NCBI GenBank assembly: GCA_050486225.1
Contig: JBJHCV010000005.1
Location: 120,150 to 184,149 of the forward strand
Length of the DNA stretch: 64,000 bases
Reading direction: 5' to 3'
Origin: JBBDIX01 sp050486225
GTDB lineage: Bacteria; Actinomycetota; Nitriliruptoria; Nitriliruptorales; Nitriliruptoraceae
Numbering within the stretch: position 1 is the first letter of the stretch; the number at the start of each line of letters is the position of its first letter. The position numbers and the translations under genes were made by a program. Shown piece after piece: positions 25,979 to 34,975 of this stretch. The notes below the pieces were generated by a model. It searched no databases, had not been told where the DNA came from, and saw only the letters and a program-made list of their open reading frames with translations.

Positions 25979-27019
25979 GTGACGAGCATCACCTCCACCT
26001 TCCAGTTCCTCGGCCGGGACATGGCTGTGGACCTCGGCACCGCGAACACCCTCGTGTACGTGCGAGGGCGCGGCATCGTGCTCAACGAGCCGTCCGTGGT
26101 GGCCATCAACACGCGCAACGGGGCGATCCTGGCGGTGGGTTCCGAGGCGAAGCGGATGATCGGCCGGACGCCCGCACACATCATCGCGGTCCGCCCGCTC
26201 AAGGACGGCGTCATCGCCGACTTCGACGTGACGGAGAAGATGCTCCGGTACTTCATCCAGCGGGTGCACAAGCGTCGGTTCCTCGCGAAGCCGCGCGTGG
26301 TCGTGTGTGTCCCGTCCGGGATCACCGGGGTCGAGCAGCGTGCCGTGGAGGAGGCCTCGGTACAGGCGGGAGCACGTGCCGCCTACATCATCGAGGAGCC
26401 GATGGCCGCGGCCATCGGCGCGGGCCTGCCGATCCACGAGCCGGCCGGGAACATGGTCGTGGACATCGGCGGTGGCACCACCGAGGTCGCGGTGATCTCG
26501 CTCGGTGGCATCGTGACGTCGCAGTCGATCCGCATCGGCGGGGACGAACTCGACGAGGCGATCATCTCCTACATCAAGAAGGAGTACTCGCTGATGCTCG
26601 GCGAGCGCACCGCCGAGGAGATCAAGATGGCGGTGGGCAGTGCGTTCCCGCTGCCGGACGAGCCGCACGCGGAGATCCGTGGGCGCGACCTGGTCTCCGG
26701 GCTGCCCAAGACCATCATCCTGTCGGCGGACGAGGTCCGCAAGGCCATGGAGGAGCCGGTCAACGCGATCATCGACGCAGTCAAGAACACCCTGGACAAG
26801 ACCCCGCCGGAACTGGCGGCGGACATCATGGACAAGGGCATCGTCCTGACGGGCGGCGGGGGTCTGCTGAAGGGGCTCGACGAACGGCTGAAGCACGAGA
26901 CCGGCATCCCGATCCACGTGGCCGAGAACCCGCTGTCGTCGGTCGCCATCGGTTCCGGCAAGTGCCTGGAGGAGTTCGAGGCGCTCAAGAAGCTGCTGAT
27001 CTCGTCCTCTCGCCACTGA
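25979..27019 (+). CDS. mreB: Rod shape-determining protein MreB (bacterial actin)
   Basis: 346 aa. Forms membrane-associated filaments that direct lateral wall synthesis. Phosphate-1 loop MAVDLGTANTLVYV, phosphate-2 VVDIGGGTTEVAVIS and the adenosine motif VLTGGGGLLKGLDERL are intact, and EEPMAAAIGAGLPI is the typical connecting segment. The GTG at 25979 gives an N-terminus (SITSTFQFLGRD) of normal length. First gene of the elongation cluster mreB-mreC-mreD-mrdA-rodA. Confidence 0.97.
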   Translation: MTSITSTFQFLGRDMAVDLGTANTLVYVRGRGIVLNEPSVVAINTRNGAILAVGSEAKRMIGRTPAHIIAVRPLKDGVIADFDVTEKMLRYFIQRVHKRRFLAKPRVVVCVPSGITGVEQRAVEEASVQAGARAAYIIEEPMAAAIGAGLPIHEPAGNMVVDIGGGTTEVAVISLGGIVTSQSIRIGGDELDEAIISYIKKEYSLMLGERTAEEIKMAVGSAFPLPDEPHAEIRGRDLVSGLPKTIILSADEVRKAMEEPVNAIIDAVKNTLDKTPPELAADIMDKGIVLTGGGGLLKGLDERLKHETGIPIHVAENPLSSVAIGSGKCLEEFEALKKLLISSSRH

Positions 27020-27065
27020 CCGACCGCGCGTCGGCGCGCTGTGAGCGACACGGAGGCCTGCGCTC

Positions 27066-28085
27066 GTGTACCAGCGGCGACGTTCTCGCATCGTGCTCGC
27101 CGCACTCGTCCTCGTCGCACTGGTGCTGGTGACCATCGACGTGCGCTCCGGCGAGGGCGGGCTGCTCCACGGTGCTCGCGGCCTGGCCACCCAGGCGTTC
27201 CAGCCGGTGCAGGACGGCGCGGCCATGGTCGTGCGGCCGTTCAGCACCGTGTTCGCCGGTGCCAGCGACCTGTTCTCGCTGCGGTCCGACAACGAACGTC
27301 TGCGTGACGAGGTGGAGCGGCTGCGCGAACGCCGTCACACGGTCACCGACCTCGAACGGGAGAACCGCGAACTGCGCGAACTGCTCGCCATGCGCGACCG
27401 TGGTGGTCACGAGACGGTCCCGGCGCGCGTGGTGTCCCTGTCTCCCTCGAGCTTCGAGTGGACGGTCACCATCGACGTGGGCCGTCGCGACGGGGTCGAG
27501 CGGGACATGCCGGTGATCAACGGCGACGGACTCGTCGGTCGCGTCGTGCAGGTGACCAGCACGTCGTCGCGGGTGCTGCTCGCCATCGACCCCAGCTTCT
27601 TCGCCGCGGCCCGCACGTCGCGCACGGGGGAGATCGGGACGATCGAGGGGCGCGGCAGTGACCCGATGGTGCTGCGCCCCCTGGATCCGTCGGCCGACAC
27701 CGCTGTCGGCGACGAGGTGGTCACCTCGAGCTACCAGGGGGGCGTGTTCCCGGCAGGGATCCCGGTGGGGCTGGTCGCGGACGTCGGTGAGCCGTCGGCG
27801 CGACTCGTGCGTGAGGTCATGGTCCGCCCGTTCGTCGACTTCACCCGGCTGCACCACGTGCTGGTCGTGCTCAGCAGCCCGGTGCAGGCCGTCCCCCCAC
27901 TCGAGGGAACGCCCGGCGTCGAGTTCGACCCGCCCGGAGGCCCGCGATTCCTCGAACGTGACGGGTCCGACGCCACCGGGCAGCTGCTGGAGGGCATCTT
28001 CGGGCCTGGCGCGTCGGCGGGAGCCGGGGTCGACGTCGACCAGGACCCCGACGAACCCGACGACGACGGGGAGGACGGCGGGTGA
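27066..28085 (+). CDS. mreC: Rod shape-determining protein MreC
   Basis: 339 aa. One N-terminal membrane helix (about residues 9-24), a coiled coil (SDNERLRDEVERLRER to ENRELRELLAM, about 75-115), then the two-lobed beta domain with NGDGLVGRVVQV. The tail is acidic and Pro/Asp-rich (DVDQDPDEPDDDGEDGG). MreC links MreB to MreD and PBP2 on the outer face of the membrane. GTG start 46 bp after mreB; the stop overlaps mreD (GTGA). Confidence 0.95.
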   Translation: MYQRRRSRIVLAALVLVALVLVTIDVRSGEGGLLHGARGLATQAFQPVQDGAAMVVRPFSTVFAGASDLFSLRSDNERLRDEVERLRERRHTVTDLERENRELRELLAMRDRGGHETVPARVVSLSPSSFEWTVTIDVGRRDGVERDMPVINGDGLVGRVVQVTSTSSRVLLAIDPSFFAAARTSRTGEIGTIEGRGSDPMVLRPLDPSADTAVGDEVVTSSYQGGVFPAGIPVGLVADVGEPSARLVREVMVRPFVDFTRLHHVLVVLSSPVQAVPPLEGTPGVEFDPPGGPRFLERDGSDATGQLLEGIFGPGASAGAGVDVDQDPDEPDDDGEDGG

Positions 28086-28603
28086 TCGCGCGCACGCTCA
28101 CCGTCGGTCTGCTGGTGGCGGCCGCGGCGATCATCCAGACGGCCGTGTTCCCGTTGCTGCCCACCGGCTGGTTCCGTCCGGACCTGCTGCTGCTGCTCGT
28201 CGTGGCCGCGGCGCTGGCCGACGGACCGCTCGTCGGCCTGCGCGTCGGGTTCACGGCGGGACTCGTCGCCGACCTGCTGACGACGCTGAGCCCTGTCGGG
28301 GTGGGAACCCTGGTGCTCACCGTCATCGGGTTCGCGACGGGATCGGTGCGCCCGTACCTGGCACCATCGTCGCTGTCCGCACCGCTGCTCGTCGCACTCG
28401 TCACCGGAGTGGTCGGGACCGCCGCACACGGGACGCTCGTGCTGCTGCTCGGAGACGAACGCGTGCCCGCCACGCTGCTCGCGGCGTCGTCGCTCGGCGT
28501 CGGACTGTTCAACGTCGCGCTGGCACCGCTGGTCCTCGGGCCGGTTGCACGGGTGCTGAAGGGCCTGCCGCAGGCGTCGGCGGCACCGTTCGAACAGGCG
28601 TGA
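28082..28603 (+). CDS. mreD: Rod shape-determining protein MreD
   Basis: 173 aa with five or six membrane helices and almost no soluble part. Landmarks: LLPTGWFRPDLLLLLVVAAALADGP (WFRPDLLLLL) and the glycine-rich GLRVGFTAGLVADLLT, a classic MreD pattern. GTGA overlap with mreC shows translational coupling. Confidence 0.9.
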   Translation: MIARTLTVGLLVAAAAIIQTAVFPLLPTGWFRPDLLLLLVVAAALADGPLVGLRVGFTAGLVADLLTTLSPVGVGTLVLTVIGFATGSVRPYLAPSSLSAPLLVALVTGVVGTAAHGTLVLLLGDERVPATLLAASSLGVGLFNVALAPLVLGPVARVLKGLPQASAAPFEQA

Positions 28604-28635
28604 TCGGCTGCGGAAGTGCGGTGCCCGGCCGCTGG

Positions 28636-28641
28636 TAGTGT
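28636..28641 (+). promoter_or_regulatory. -10 box before mrdA
   Basis: TAGTGT in the 71-bp mreD-mrdA gap, 34 bases before the ATG. It may give extra mrdA-rodA transcription. Confidence 0.4.
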
Positions 28642-28674
28642 CGCCGGACGCCACGCCAGATCTGTCGAGCCGTC

Positions 28675-30771
28675 ATGTCCACGTCCGAGACGTCGTCCGT
28701 CCTTCGCCTGACGTTCCTGTCGGTCGTGGTGATCGCGCTGTTCCTCGCCCTGCTGTCACGGCTGTGGTTCCTGCAGGTGCTCGCCGGTGACCGCTACGTC
28801 GAACTGGCCGACACGAACCGGTTGCGTCAGGTGGTGACCGAGGCGCCACGCGGTGACATCCTCGCGTCGGGCGGCGAACAGTTGGTGCGCAACCGCCCCG
28901 CGCTGGCGGTCAGCGCGGATCGCCAGGCACTGGTCGACGAGGACGGCGTCCCCCTCTCCGACGAGGCCGAACGTGTCATCACCCGGCTCGGGCTCCTGCT
29001 CGACATGACCGAGGAGGAGGTCCACCGGCGCCTCACGTCCCGGCGTTTCAGCCCGTTCCGGCCGGTACCCATCGCGGTGGACGTGACGCCGGAGATCGTC
29101 TTCGCCGTCCGCGAGCACCAGGAGCTGTTCCCCGGGGTGATGACCGAGACGCTGCCGCTGCGGGACCACCCGTACGGCACGCTCGGGGCGCACGTGCTCG
29201 GGTACCTGAACCAGATCTCCGAGGCCGAACTCGACGACGAGCGGTTCGCGGGGTATCGAGGTGGTGACCTGATCGGTCGCGCGGGCGTGGAGGCCACCTA
29301 CGAGTCGTGGCTCCGAGGCACCGAGGGAACCCGCCTGCTGGAGGTCAACGCCCAGAACCGCGTCCTCAACGTCCTGCGCGAGACCGACTCGATCGCGGGC
29401 AACGACCTGGTCCTGCACCTGGACCTCGAACTGCAGGCCGCGGTGGAGCACCTGCTCGAGGCCGGGATGGTCGCGAGCCGCGACATCCGACGCACCGACG
29501 GGCGCACCCTGCCGTCGACCGCGGGATCGGCGATCGTCATGGACATCGACGGCGCGGTCCTCGCGTTGGCGTCCAACCCCACCTACGACCCCAGGGAGTT
29601 CGTCGGCGGACTGTCCCAGGAGTACGCGGACTACCTGTACAACACTCCCGAGGTCCCGCAACCGGCGGTCAACCGGGCCATCCAGGGCCGCTATCCGCCG
29701 GGATCGGTGTTCAAGACCGTCAGTGGCGCGGCCGGGATCGTCGCCGGCCTGGTCGGGCCGGACACGCTGCTGCCGTGTCCTTCGAGCTACACCATCGGAG
29801 GCAACACGTTCCGCAACTGGAACCCGTCGTCCGAACCGGCCATGTCCTTCGCCCGGGCACTGATGCGGTCGTGTGACACCTACTTCTACGACATCGCCTA
29901 CCGCCAGTGGCAGGCCGAGCAGCGCCAGCTCGCGGCGATGCGCGCGGCGACCCCCGCCGCGCTGTCCGCAGCGACGGCGACCGACGGAGCGACCGAGGTC
30001 GTCGAGGCCGCCGGGCTCACCGAGGTGCTGGCCGACGTCGCCCACCGGTTCGGCTTCGGGCGGCGCCTGGGCATCGACCTCCCGTCCGAGTCGACCGGCT
30101 ACATCCCGACGCGTGCGAGCAAGGAGCAGCGCTGGATCGACCGGCGGGACCGCTGGTGCGCGCAGGCGGAGCAGGCCGAACCAGGCTCGTACGTGCAGCT
30201 CGTGCTCGAGGACAACTGCCTGTACGGCGGGGTCTGGCGTGGGGGTGACGCCGTCAACACGTCGATCGGTCAGGGCGAGATCGAGACGACGCCGCTGCAG
30301 GTCGCCGCGTCGTACCTCGCCGTCGCGAACGGCGGCGAGCTCGTCCGGCCTCGGGTCGTCGACCGGATCGTGTCGCCGACCGGCGAGGTGGTCGAGGACT
30401 TCGGCCGCGAGGTCATCGGCACGCTCGACCTCGACGCGGCGACGATCACCGCGATGCAGCAGGGGCTGCGTTCGGTCGTGATGACGCCGGGCGGCACGGC
30501 CGTCGGTGCGTTCTCCGGGTTCCCGCTGTCGGAGATCCCCGTCGCCGGCAAGACCGGGACCGCCGAGCAGAAGCCCAAGGTCCCGTACGCGTGGTTCGTC
30601 GCCTACGCGCCGGCCGACGACCCCCGATACGTCGTCGTCGTCAGCGTCGAGGAGGGCGGTGGCGGGTCGCAGACCGCGGCACCGATCGCGCGCAACATCC
30701 TCGAGGTGCTCTTCGACGTGGTGCCGCCACCACTGGTCGAGTTCGAGCCCGGCCCCGAGATCCTCGACTGA
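28675..30771 (+). CDS. mrdA: Penicillin-binding protein 2 (elongasome transpeptidase)
   Basis: 698 aa. One N-terminal membrane helix (about residues 12-32), a PBP dimerisation domain (PRGDILASGGEQLVRNRPAL, landmark RGDIL), then the transpeptidase domain. Active-site motifs: S344-V-F-K347, S399-C-D401 and K626-T-G. Cross-links peptidoglycan along the side wall with RodA as its glycosyltransferase partner, the next gene. An insert of about 25 Ala/Thr-rich residues (AAMRAATPAALSAATATDGA) follows the SCD motif. ATG start. Confidence 0.96.
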   Translation: MSTSETSSVLRLTFLSVVVIALFLALLSRLWFLQVLAGDRYVELADTNRLRQVVTEAPRGDILASGGEQLVRNRPALAVSADRQALVDEDGVPLSDEAERVITRLGLLLDMTEEEVHRRLTSRRFSPFRPVPIAVDVTPEIVFAVREHQELFPGVMTETLPLRDHPYGTLGAHVLGYLNQISEAELDDERFAGYRGGDLIGRAGVEATYESWLRGTEGTRLLEVNAQNRVLNVLRETDSIAGNDLVLHLDLELQAAVEHLLEAGMVASRDIRRTDGRTLPSTAGSAIVMDIDGAVLALASNPTYDPREFVGGLSQEYADYLYNTPEVPQPAVNRAIQGRYPPGSVFKTVSGAAGIVAGLVGPDTLLPCPSSYTIGGNTFRNWNPSSEPAMSFARALMRSCDTYFYDIAYRQWQAEQRQLAAMRAATPAALSAATATDGATEVVEAAGLTEVLADVAHRFGFGRRLGIDLPSESTGYIPTRASKEQRWIDRRDRWCAQAEQAEPGSYVQLVLEDNCLYGGVWRGGDAVNTSIGQGEIETTPLQVAASYLAVANGGELVRPRVVDRIVSPTGEVVEDFGREVIGTLDLDAATITAMQQGLRSVVMTPGGTAVGAFSGFPLSEIPVAGKTGTAEQKPKVPYAWFVAYAPADDPRYVVVVSVEEGGGGSQTAAPIARNILEVLFDVVPPPLVEFEPGPEILD

Positions 30772-30795
30772 TCCAGATCCTCGACGAGGTCCACG

Positions 30796-31974
30796 ATGTC
30801 CCACCCGTACACCGGAGATCCCGACGCGCGACGTCTGCGCGCGGAGCTCCAGTCGCGCTGGATGGACGCGTACGCCCCGACCCGGCACGTCGACACCATC
30901 CTGGTCGTCGTGGCGCTCGCGCTCGCGGGCGTCGGGCTCGTCACGATCTTCAGTGCGAAGCTCCACCAGCTCACGTTGCAGGGACTGCCCAACACCCTCT
31001 ACCTGAACCGCCAGCTGGTGGCGCTGCTGATCGGCCTCGTGGCGATGGCGGTGGCGTCGATGGTCGACTATCGCCGACTGCAGTCCTACGCCGTCGTGCT
31101 CTACGGCACGGTGATCGTGCTGCTCGTGGCCGTGCTCACCCCGCTCGGGACCGCCGTCGGTGGCTCGCAGCGCTGGCTGGTCGTCGGGCCGCTGCAACTG
31201 CAGCCGTCCGAACTCGCCAAGGTCGCGGTCCTGATCGCGATCGCGGCCCTGCTCAGCGAGGCGAAGGGTCAGCCGGGCCTCGGGGAGGTCGCGATCGGGC
31301 TGCTCATCGCCGTCGTCCCGACAGCGCTCGTGTTCGTCCAGCCGGACCTGGGCACCGCGATGGTGTTCGTGTTCCTCGCCGCCGGGATGTTCCTCGTCGG
31401 AGGGGTGCGCGTCCGCTACCTGGTGACGCTGGTCGTCGGCGGGATCGTGGGATTCCTCGTCGCGTTGCAGACCGCACTGATCCAGGACTACCAGGTTCGT
31501 CGTCTGACCGCGTTCCTCGATGCGAGCGACCCGGCGCTGGCCCAGGGCGCGGCGTTCCACACCCGCCAGTCGCTGATCGCCGTCGGGTCCGGTCAGCTGT
31601 CGGGCAAGGGGCTGTTCCAGGGGACGCAGACGGCGCTCGCATACGTGCCGGAGAACCACACCGACTTCATCTTCACCGTCGTCGGTGAGGAGTTCGGGTT
31701 CGTCGGCACCAGTGCCGTGGTGGCCCTGTTCGCGGTGCTCGTGTGGCGCGCCCTGATGATCGCCGCGACCGCCAAGGACCTGTTCGGACGGCTCGTGGCG
31801 GCAGGGATCGCATCGATCCTCACGTTCCAGGTGTTCGTCAACGTGGGCATGACCATCGGGCTCATGCCCGTCACGGGACTCCCGCTGCCGTTCGTGAGCT
31901 ACGGGGGAACGTCACTGATCGTGTGGTTCGCGATGGTCGGGGTGCTCCAGAGCATCCACATGCGACGCTTCTGA
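30796..31974 (+). CDS. rodA: Peptidoglycan glycosyltransferase RodA (SEDS family)
   Basis: 392 aa with about ten membrane helices. SEDS landmarks: GGSQRWLVVGPLQLQPSELAK (RWL...QPSELAK), the catalytic-loop VFVQPDLGTAMVF with the conserved Asp, PENHTDFIFTVVGEEFGF and the C-terminal GLMPVTGLPLPFVSYGG. Polymerises lipid II with PBP2. ATG start, 24 bp after mrdA. Confidence 0.96.
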   Translation: MSHPYTGDPDARRLRAELQSRWMDAYAPTRHVDTILVVVALALAGVGLVTIFSAKLHQLTLQGLPNTLYLNRQLVALLIGLVAMAVASMVDYRRLQSYAVVLYGTVIVLLVAVLTPLGTAVGGSQRWLVVGPLQLQPSELAKVAVLIAIAALLSEAKGQPGLGEVAIGLLIAVVPTALVFVQPDLGTAMVFVFLAAGMFLVGGVRVRYLVTLVVGGIVGFLVALQTALIQDYQVRRLTAFLDASDPALAQGAAFHTRQSLIAVGSGQLSGKGLFQGTQTALAYVPENHTDFIFTVVGEEFGFVGTSAVVALFAVLVWRALMIAATAKDLFGRLVAAGIASILTFQVFVNVGMTIGLMPVTGLPLPFVSYGGTSLIVWFAMVGVLQSIHMRRF

Positions 31975-32024
31975 CCCGCACGGCGTCGCACGGCCACACC
32001 GTCGGGCCTGTGCCCGGCCGCTGC

Positions 32025-32030
32025 TACGCT
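32025..32030 (+). promoter_or_regulatory. -10 box before the radical SAM pair
   Basis: TACGCT in the 168-bp gap after rodA, 113 bases before the GTG at 32143, giving a moderately long leader that ends with AGGAGG. Confidence 0.4.
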
Positions 32031-32142
32031 CGGGGCGGTGCCGGTCTCGTGCCACGCGCACGGCGGACCGTGGGGCGCCGTGTGCTGCGTCACCCCGTCC
32101 CTCTGATCCGGTCACGGCACCACACCACGATCAGGAGGCCTC

Positions 32143-34224
32143 GTGCTCGGTATCGCACCGCTGCCGACGCCTGCGGCGACGCCGCCTCCCGGGGAACGAC
32201 TCGCCTTCCGGCGCCCCGGAGACCACGCGGTCGAGCCACCCTCCTACTGGGAGGCGCTCGAACCGCTGCTCGACCGTGTGCGCAAGCCCGCACAGTACGT
32301 CGGCGGTGAGCACAACCAGGTCGTGAAGCCGTGGCGTGCCGTGTCCACCCGGTGGCTGCTGTGCTACCCGGACACCTACGAGGTCGGTCAGCCCAACCAG
32401 GGCATCCAGATCCTCTACGAGGTCCTCAACGAGCGTCCGGACGCACTGGCACAGCGGTGCTACGCCCCGTGGGTCGACCTCGAGGAGCTGATGCGAGAGC
32501 ACGGCATCCCGGCGTTCTCGCTCGAGTCCCACCTGCCGTTGTGGGCGTTCGACGTCTTCGCGGTGACCCTGCCCCACGAACTCGGCCACACCAACCTGCT
32601 CAACCTGCTCGACCTCGGTGGGGTGCCGCTGCGCGCCGGGCAGCGCCTGGTGGACGACCCGATCGTGCTGGTCGGTGGTCACGCGGCGTTCAACCCGGAG
32701 CCGCTGGCGCCGTTCGTCGACGCGGTGGTCATGGGGGACGGGGAGGAGGTCACGCTCGAGATCGACGAGGTCGTGCGCACGTTCAAGCGCGAGGTGCTCG
32801 ACGCCGACGCCGACGCCGACGGTCACGAGGCCAGACGTGAGATGCTCGAACGCCTGGTGCGTGTGGAGGGTGTCTACGTCCCGTCGATGTACGAGGCCCG
32901 CTACCTGGACGACGGACGACTCCGCCAGACGGTGCCGCTCCACCCCGACGCCCCGTCGTTCGTCCCCCGACGGACCGTGCAGGACCTGGAGCAGTGGGCG
33001 TACCCGCGTCGACAGATCGTCCCGTCCACCGAGACCGTGCACGAGCGCTTCAGCGTTGAGATCTTCCGCGGCTGCACCCGCGGGTGCCGGTTCTGCCAGG
33101 CCGGGATGATCACCCGCCCCGTGCGTGAACGTCGCCCGGAGACGGTCCAGCGACTCGTCGAGGAGGGTGTGCGCGACACGGGGTTCGAGGAGGTCGGCCT
33201 GCTGTCGCTGTCGTCGGCCGACCACTCTGCGATCGGGTCGATCGCCCGGGACCTCGCCGACACCTACGAGGGCACGACGACGTCGCTGTCACTGCCCTCC
33301 ACCCGGGTCGACGCCTTCAACGTCACGCTGTCCAACGAACTGGCCCGAAACGGTCGCCGCACCGGCCTGACGTTCGCACCCGAGGCGGGCAGTGAGCGCA
33401 TGCGTGCGGTCATCAACAAGATGGTGTCCGAGGAGGACCTGCTGCGCACGGCAGAGATCGCGTTCTCGGAGGGCTGGCGGCACGTCAAGCTGTACTTCAT
33501 GGTGGGACTGCCGACGGAGACCGACGAGGACGTCCTCGCGATCGCCGACCTCGGGATCCGCACCTACGAACTCGCACGGCGCCACGGGAAGGCGAACCGG
33601 GTCACGATCTCCGTCGGCGGGTTCGTCCCGAAGCCCCACACGCCGTTCCAGTGGGCACCGCAGGTCACCGCGGAGGAGATTCGTCGCAGGCTCGCGCTGA
33701 TCCGCAACGCGATCCGCGAGCACACTGGACTGCGCCTTCGCACCAACGACCCCGAGGAGGGCGTGATCGAGGGCCTGCTGGCCCGTGGCGACCGCAGGGT
33801 CGCCGACGCGGTCGAGCGCGCCTGGCAGCTGGGTGCCCGCTTCGACGGTTGGCACGAGATGCCCACCCTCGACACCTGGATGCAGGCGCTCGAGGAGACC
33901 GGCATCGACCTCGACTGGTACACCGGTCGGACACGCGACGAACGTGAGGCCCTGCCCTGGGACCACCTCGACAGCGGCCTGGAGAAGTCCTGGCTGTGGG
34001 AGGACTGGCAGGACTCCCTGTCGGAGAAGGACCTCGACGACTGTCGCTGGTCTCCCTGCTACGACTGCGGCGTCTGCCCGGGCCTGAACGTGGAGCACGA
34101 CACCGGCTACACCGGGGGGTTCCAGCTCCCGGTGCTGCCTCGGGGCCTCGGTGGGTCGGACACGCTGCCGGTCGCTCCGGAACGCCACGCGTCCCACACG
34201 TCACCGGGAGAGGGGCCGGCGTGA
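32143..34224 (+). CDS. TIGR03960-family B12-binding/radical SAM protein
   Basis: 693 aa. The N-terminal half carries a cobalamin-binding-like domain (LCYPDTYEVGQPNQGIQILYEVLN, landmark PDTYEVG). The radical SAM core follows with the 4Fe-4S cysteines C311, C315 and C318 in FRGCTRGCRFCQAGM, then the SAM-binding GLTFAPEAGSERMR. A Cys-rich C-terminus (CRWSPCYDCGVCPG) may hold a second metal site. The family almost always sits with TIGR03936 and near RNase E/G; its reaction is unproven, although tRNA or rRNA modification is often suspected. GTG start with AGGAGG upstream. Stop overlaps the next gene (GTGA). Confidence 0.93.
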   Translation: MLGIAPLPTPAATPPPGERLAFRRPGDHAVEPPSYWEALEPLLDRVRKPAQYVGGEHNQVVKPWRAVSTRWLLCYPDTYEVGQPNQGIQILYEVLNERPDALAQRCYAPWVDLEELMREHGIPAFSLESHLPLWAFDVFAVTLPHELGHTNLLNLLDLGGVPLRAGQRLVDDPIVLVGGHAAFNPEPLAPFVDAVVMGDGEEVTLEIDEVVRTFKREVLDADADADGHEARREMLERLVRVEGVYVPSMYEARYLDDGRLRQTVPLHPDAPSFVPRRTVQDLEQWAYPRRQIVPSTETVHERFSVEIFRGCTRGCRFCQAGMITRPVRERRPETVQRLVEEGVRDTGFEEVGLLSLSSADHSAIGSIARDLADTYEGTTTSLSLPSTRVDAFNVTLSNELARNGRRTGLTFAPEAGSERMRAVINKMVSEEDLLRTAEIAFSEGWRHVKLYFMVGLPTETDEDVLAIADLGIRTYELARRHGKANRVTISVGGFVPKPHTPFQWAPQVTAEEIRRRLALIRNAIREHTGLRLRTNDPEEGVIEGLLARGDRRVADAVERAWQLGARFDGWHEMPTLDTWMQALEETGIDLDWYTGRTRDEREALPWDHLDSGLEKSWLWEDWQDSLSEKDLDDCRWSPCYDCGVCPGLNVEHDTGYTGGFQLPVLPRGLGGSDTLPVAPERHASHTSPGEGPA

Positions 34225-34958
34225 GCATCCGCTACCGCGTCCGCTGGACCAAGGAGGGTCGCACGCGCTTCATCTCTGCGCGCGACCTCACCTCGGTCTG
34301 GGAACGTGCACTGCGGCGTGCCGACCTGCCGATCGCCTACTCGGAGGGGTTCACCCCCCACGCGCGGGTGTCCTTCCCCGACGCCCTGCCTGTCGGCCAC
34401 GTGTCGACAGGCGAGTACGCGGAACTGACGTTCGCGGCGCCGATCCGCCCCGAGGTGGACCTCGCGCGCCTGTCGGACACCCTGCCGCAGGGGATGCAGA
34501 TCCTGACCTACATGGAGGTTCCGAGCGGCGCGCCGAAGCTGGCGCGGATGCTGCCCGCGACCCTCTGGGAGCTCGAGTGGCCACCGGTCGACACGGCCGA
34601 GCTGACCGCGCTCCTGTCCAGACGCAGCGACGAGCTGCTGATGCGCGACCGTGTCGAGGTCGTCCGCCACCGTCCTGACGGTGACCGGACCATCGACGTC
34701 CGGCCCGCGCTGCTCGCGCTCGCCGCGTCGACGCGTCGCTCCAGCGACGCGTGCACCGTCCTTCGCGCGGTGCTCCGCAACGACGGCCAGACCGTACGAC
34801 CAGCAGACCTGCACGCAGCACTCTCGCAGGGTGACATCGCCGAGCCCGTGCGCAGTCGGCGCGTGGCCCAGGGTGAACCTGTCCCCGATGGCCTGCGAGA
34901 GGCGCTCACCGGCCGGGTCGAACCGCTGGTCGTCGACGTCGATGCGGAGGCCGCCTGA
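34221..34958 (+). CDS. TIGR03936 / DUF2344 family protein, partner of the radical SAM protein
   Basis: 245 aa. Begins with the family hallmark RYRVRWTKEGRTRFISARDL and continues with RRADLPIAYSEGFTPHARVSFPDALPVG (landmark YSEGF-PH-R-SF). In some lineages this domain is fused to the C-terminus of the radical SAM partner; here the two are separate but coupled by GTGA. Biochemical role unknown. Confidence 0.9.
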   Translation: MSIRYRVRWTKEGRTRFISARDLTSVWERALRRADLPIAYSEGFTPHARVSFPDALPVGHVSTGEYAELTFAAPIRPEVDLARLSDTLPQGMQILTYMEVPSGAPKLARMLPATLWELEWPPVDTAELTALLSRRSDELLMRDRVEVVRHRPDGDRTIDVRPALLALAASTRRSSDACTVLRAVLRNDGQTVRPADLHAALSQGDIAEPVRSRRVAQGEPVPDGLREALTGRVEPLVVDVDAEAA

Positions 34959-34975
34959 CCACGAGCGAGTCCACC

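Noticed and set aside
28756..31659. A 967-codon minus-strand frame opposite mrdA and rodA
   Set aside because: Shadow of coding sequence: no recognisable domain, and it lies wholly opposite well-defined membrane enzymes.
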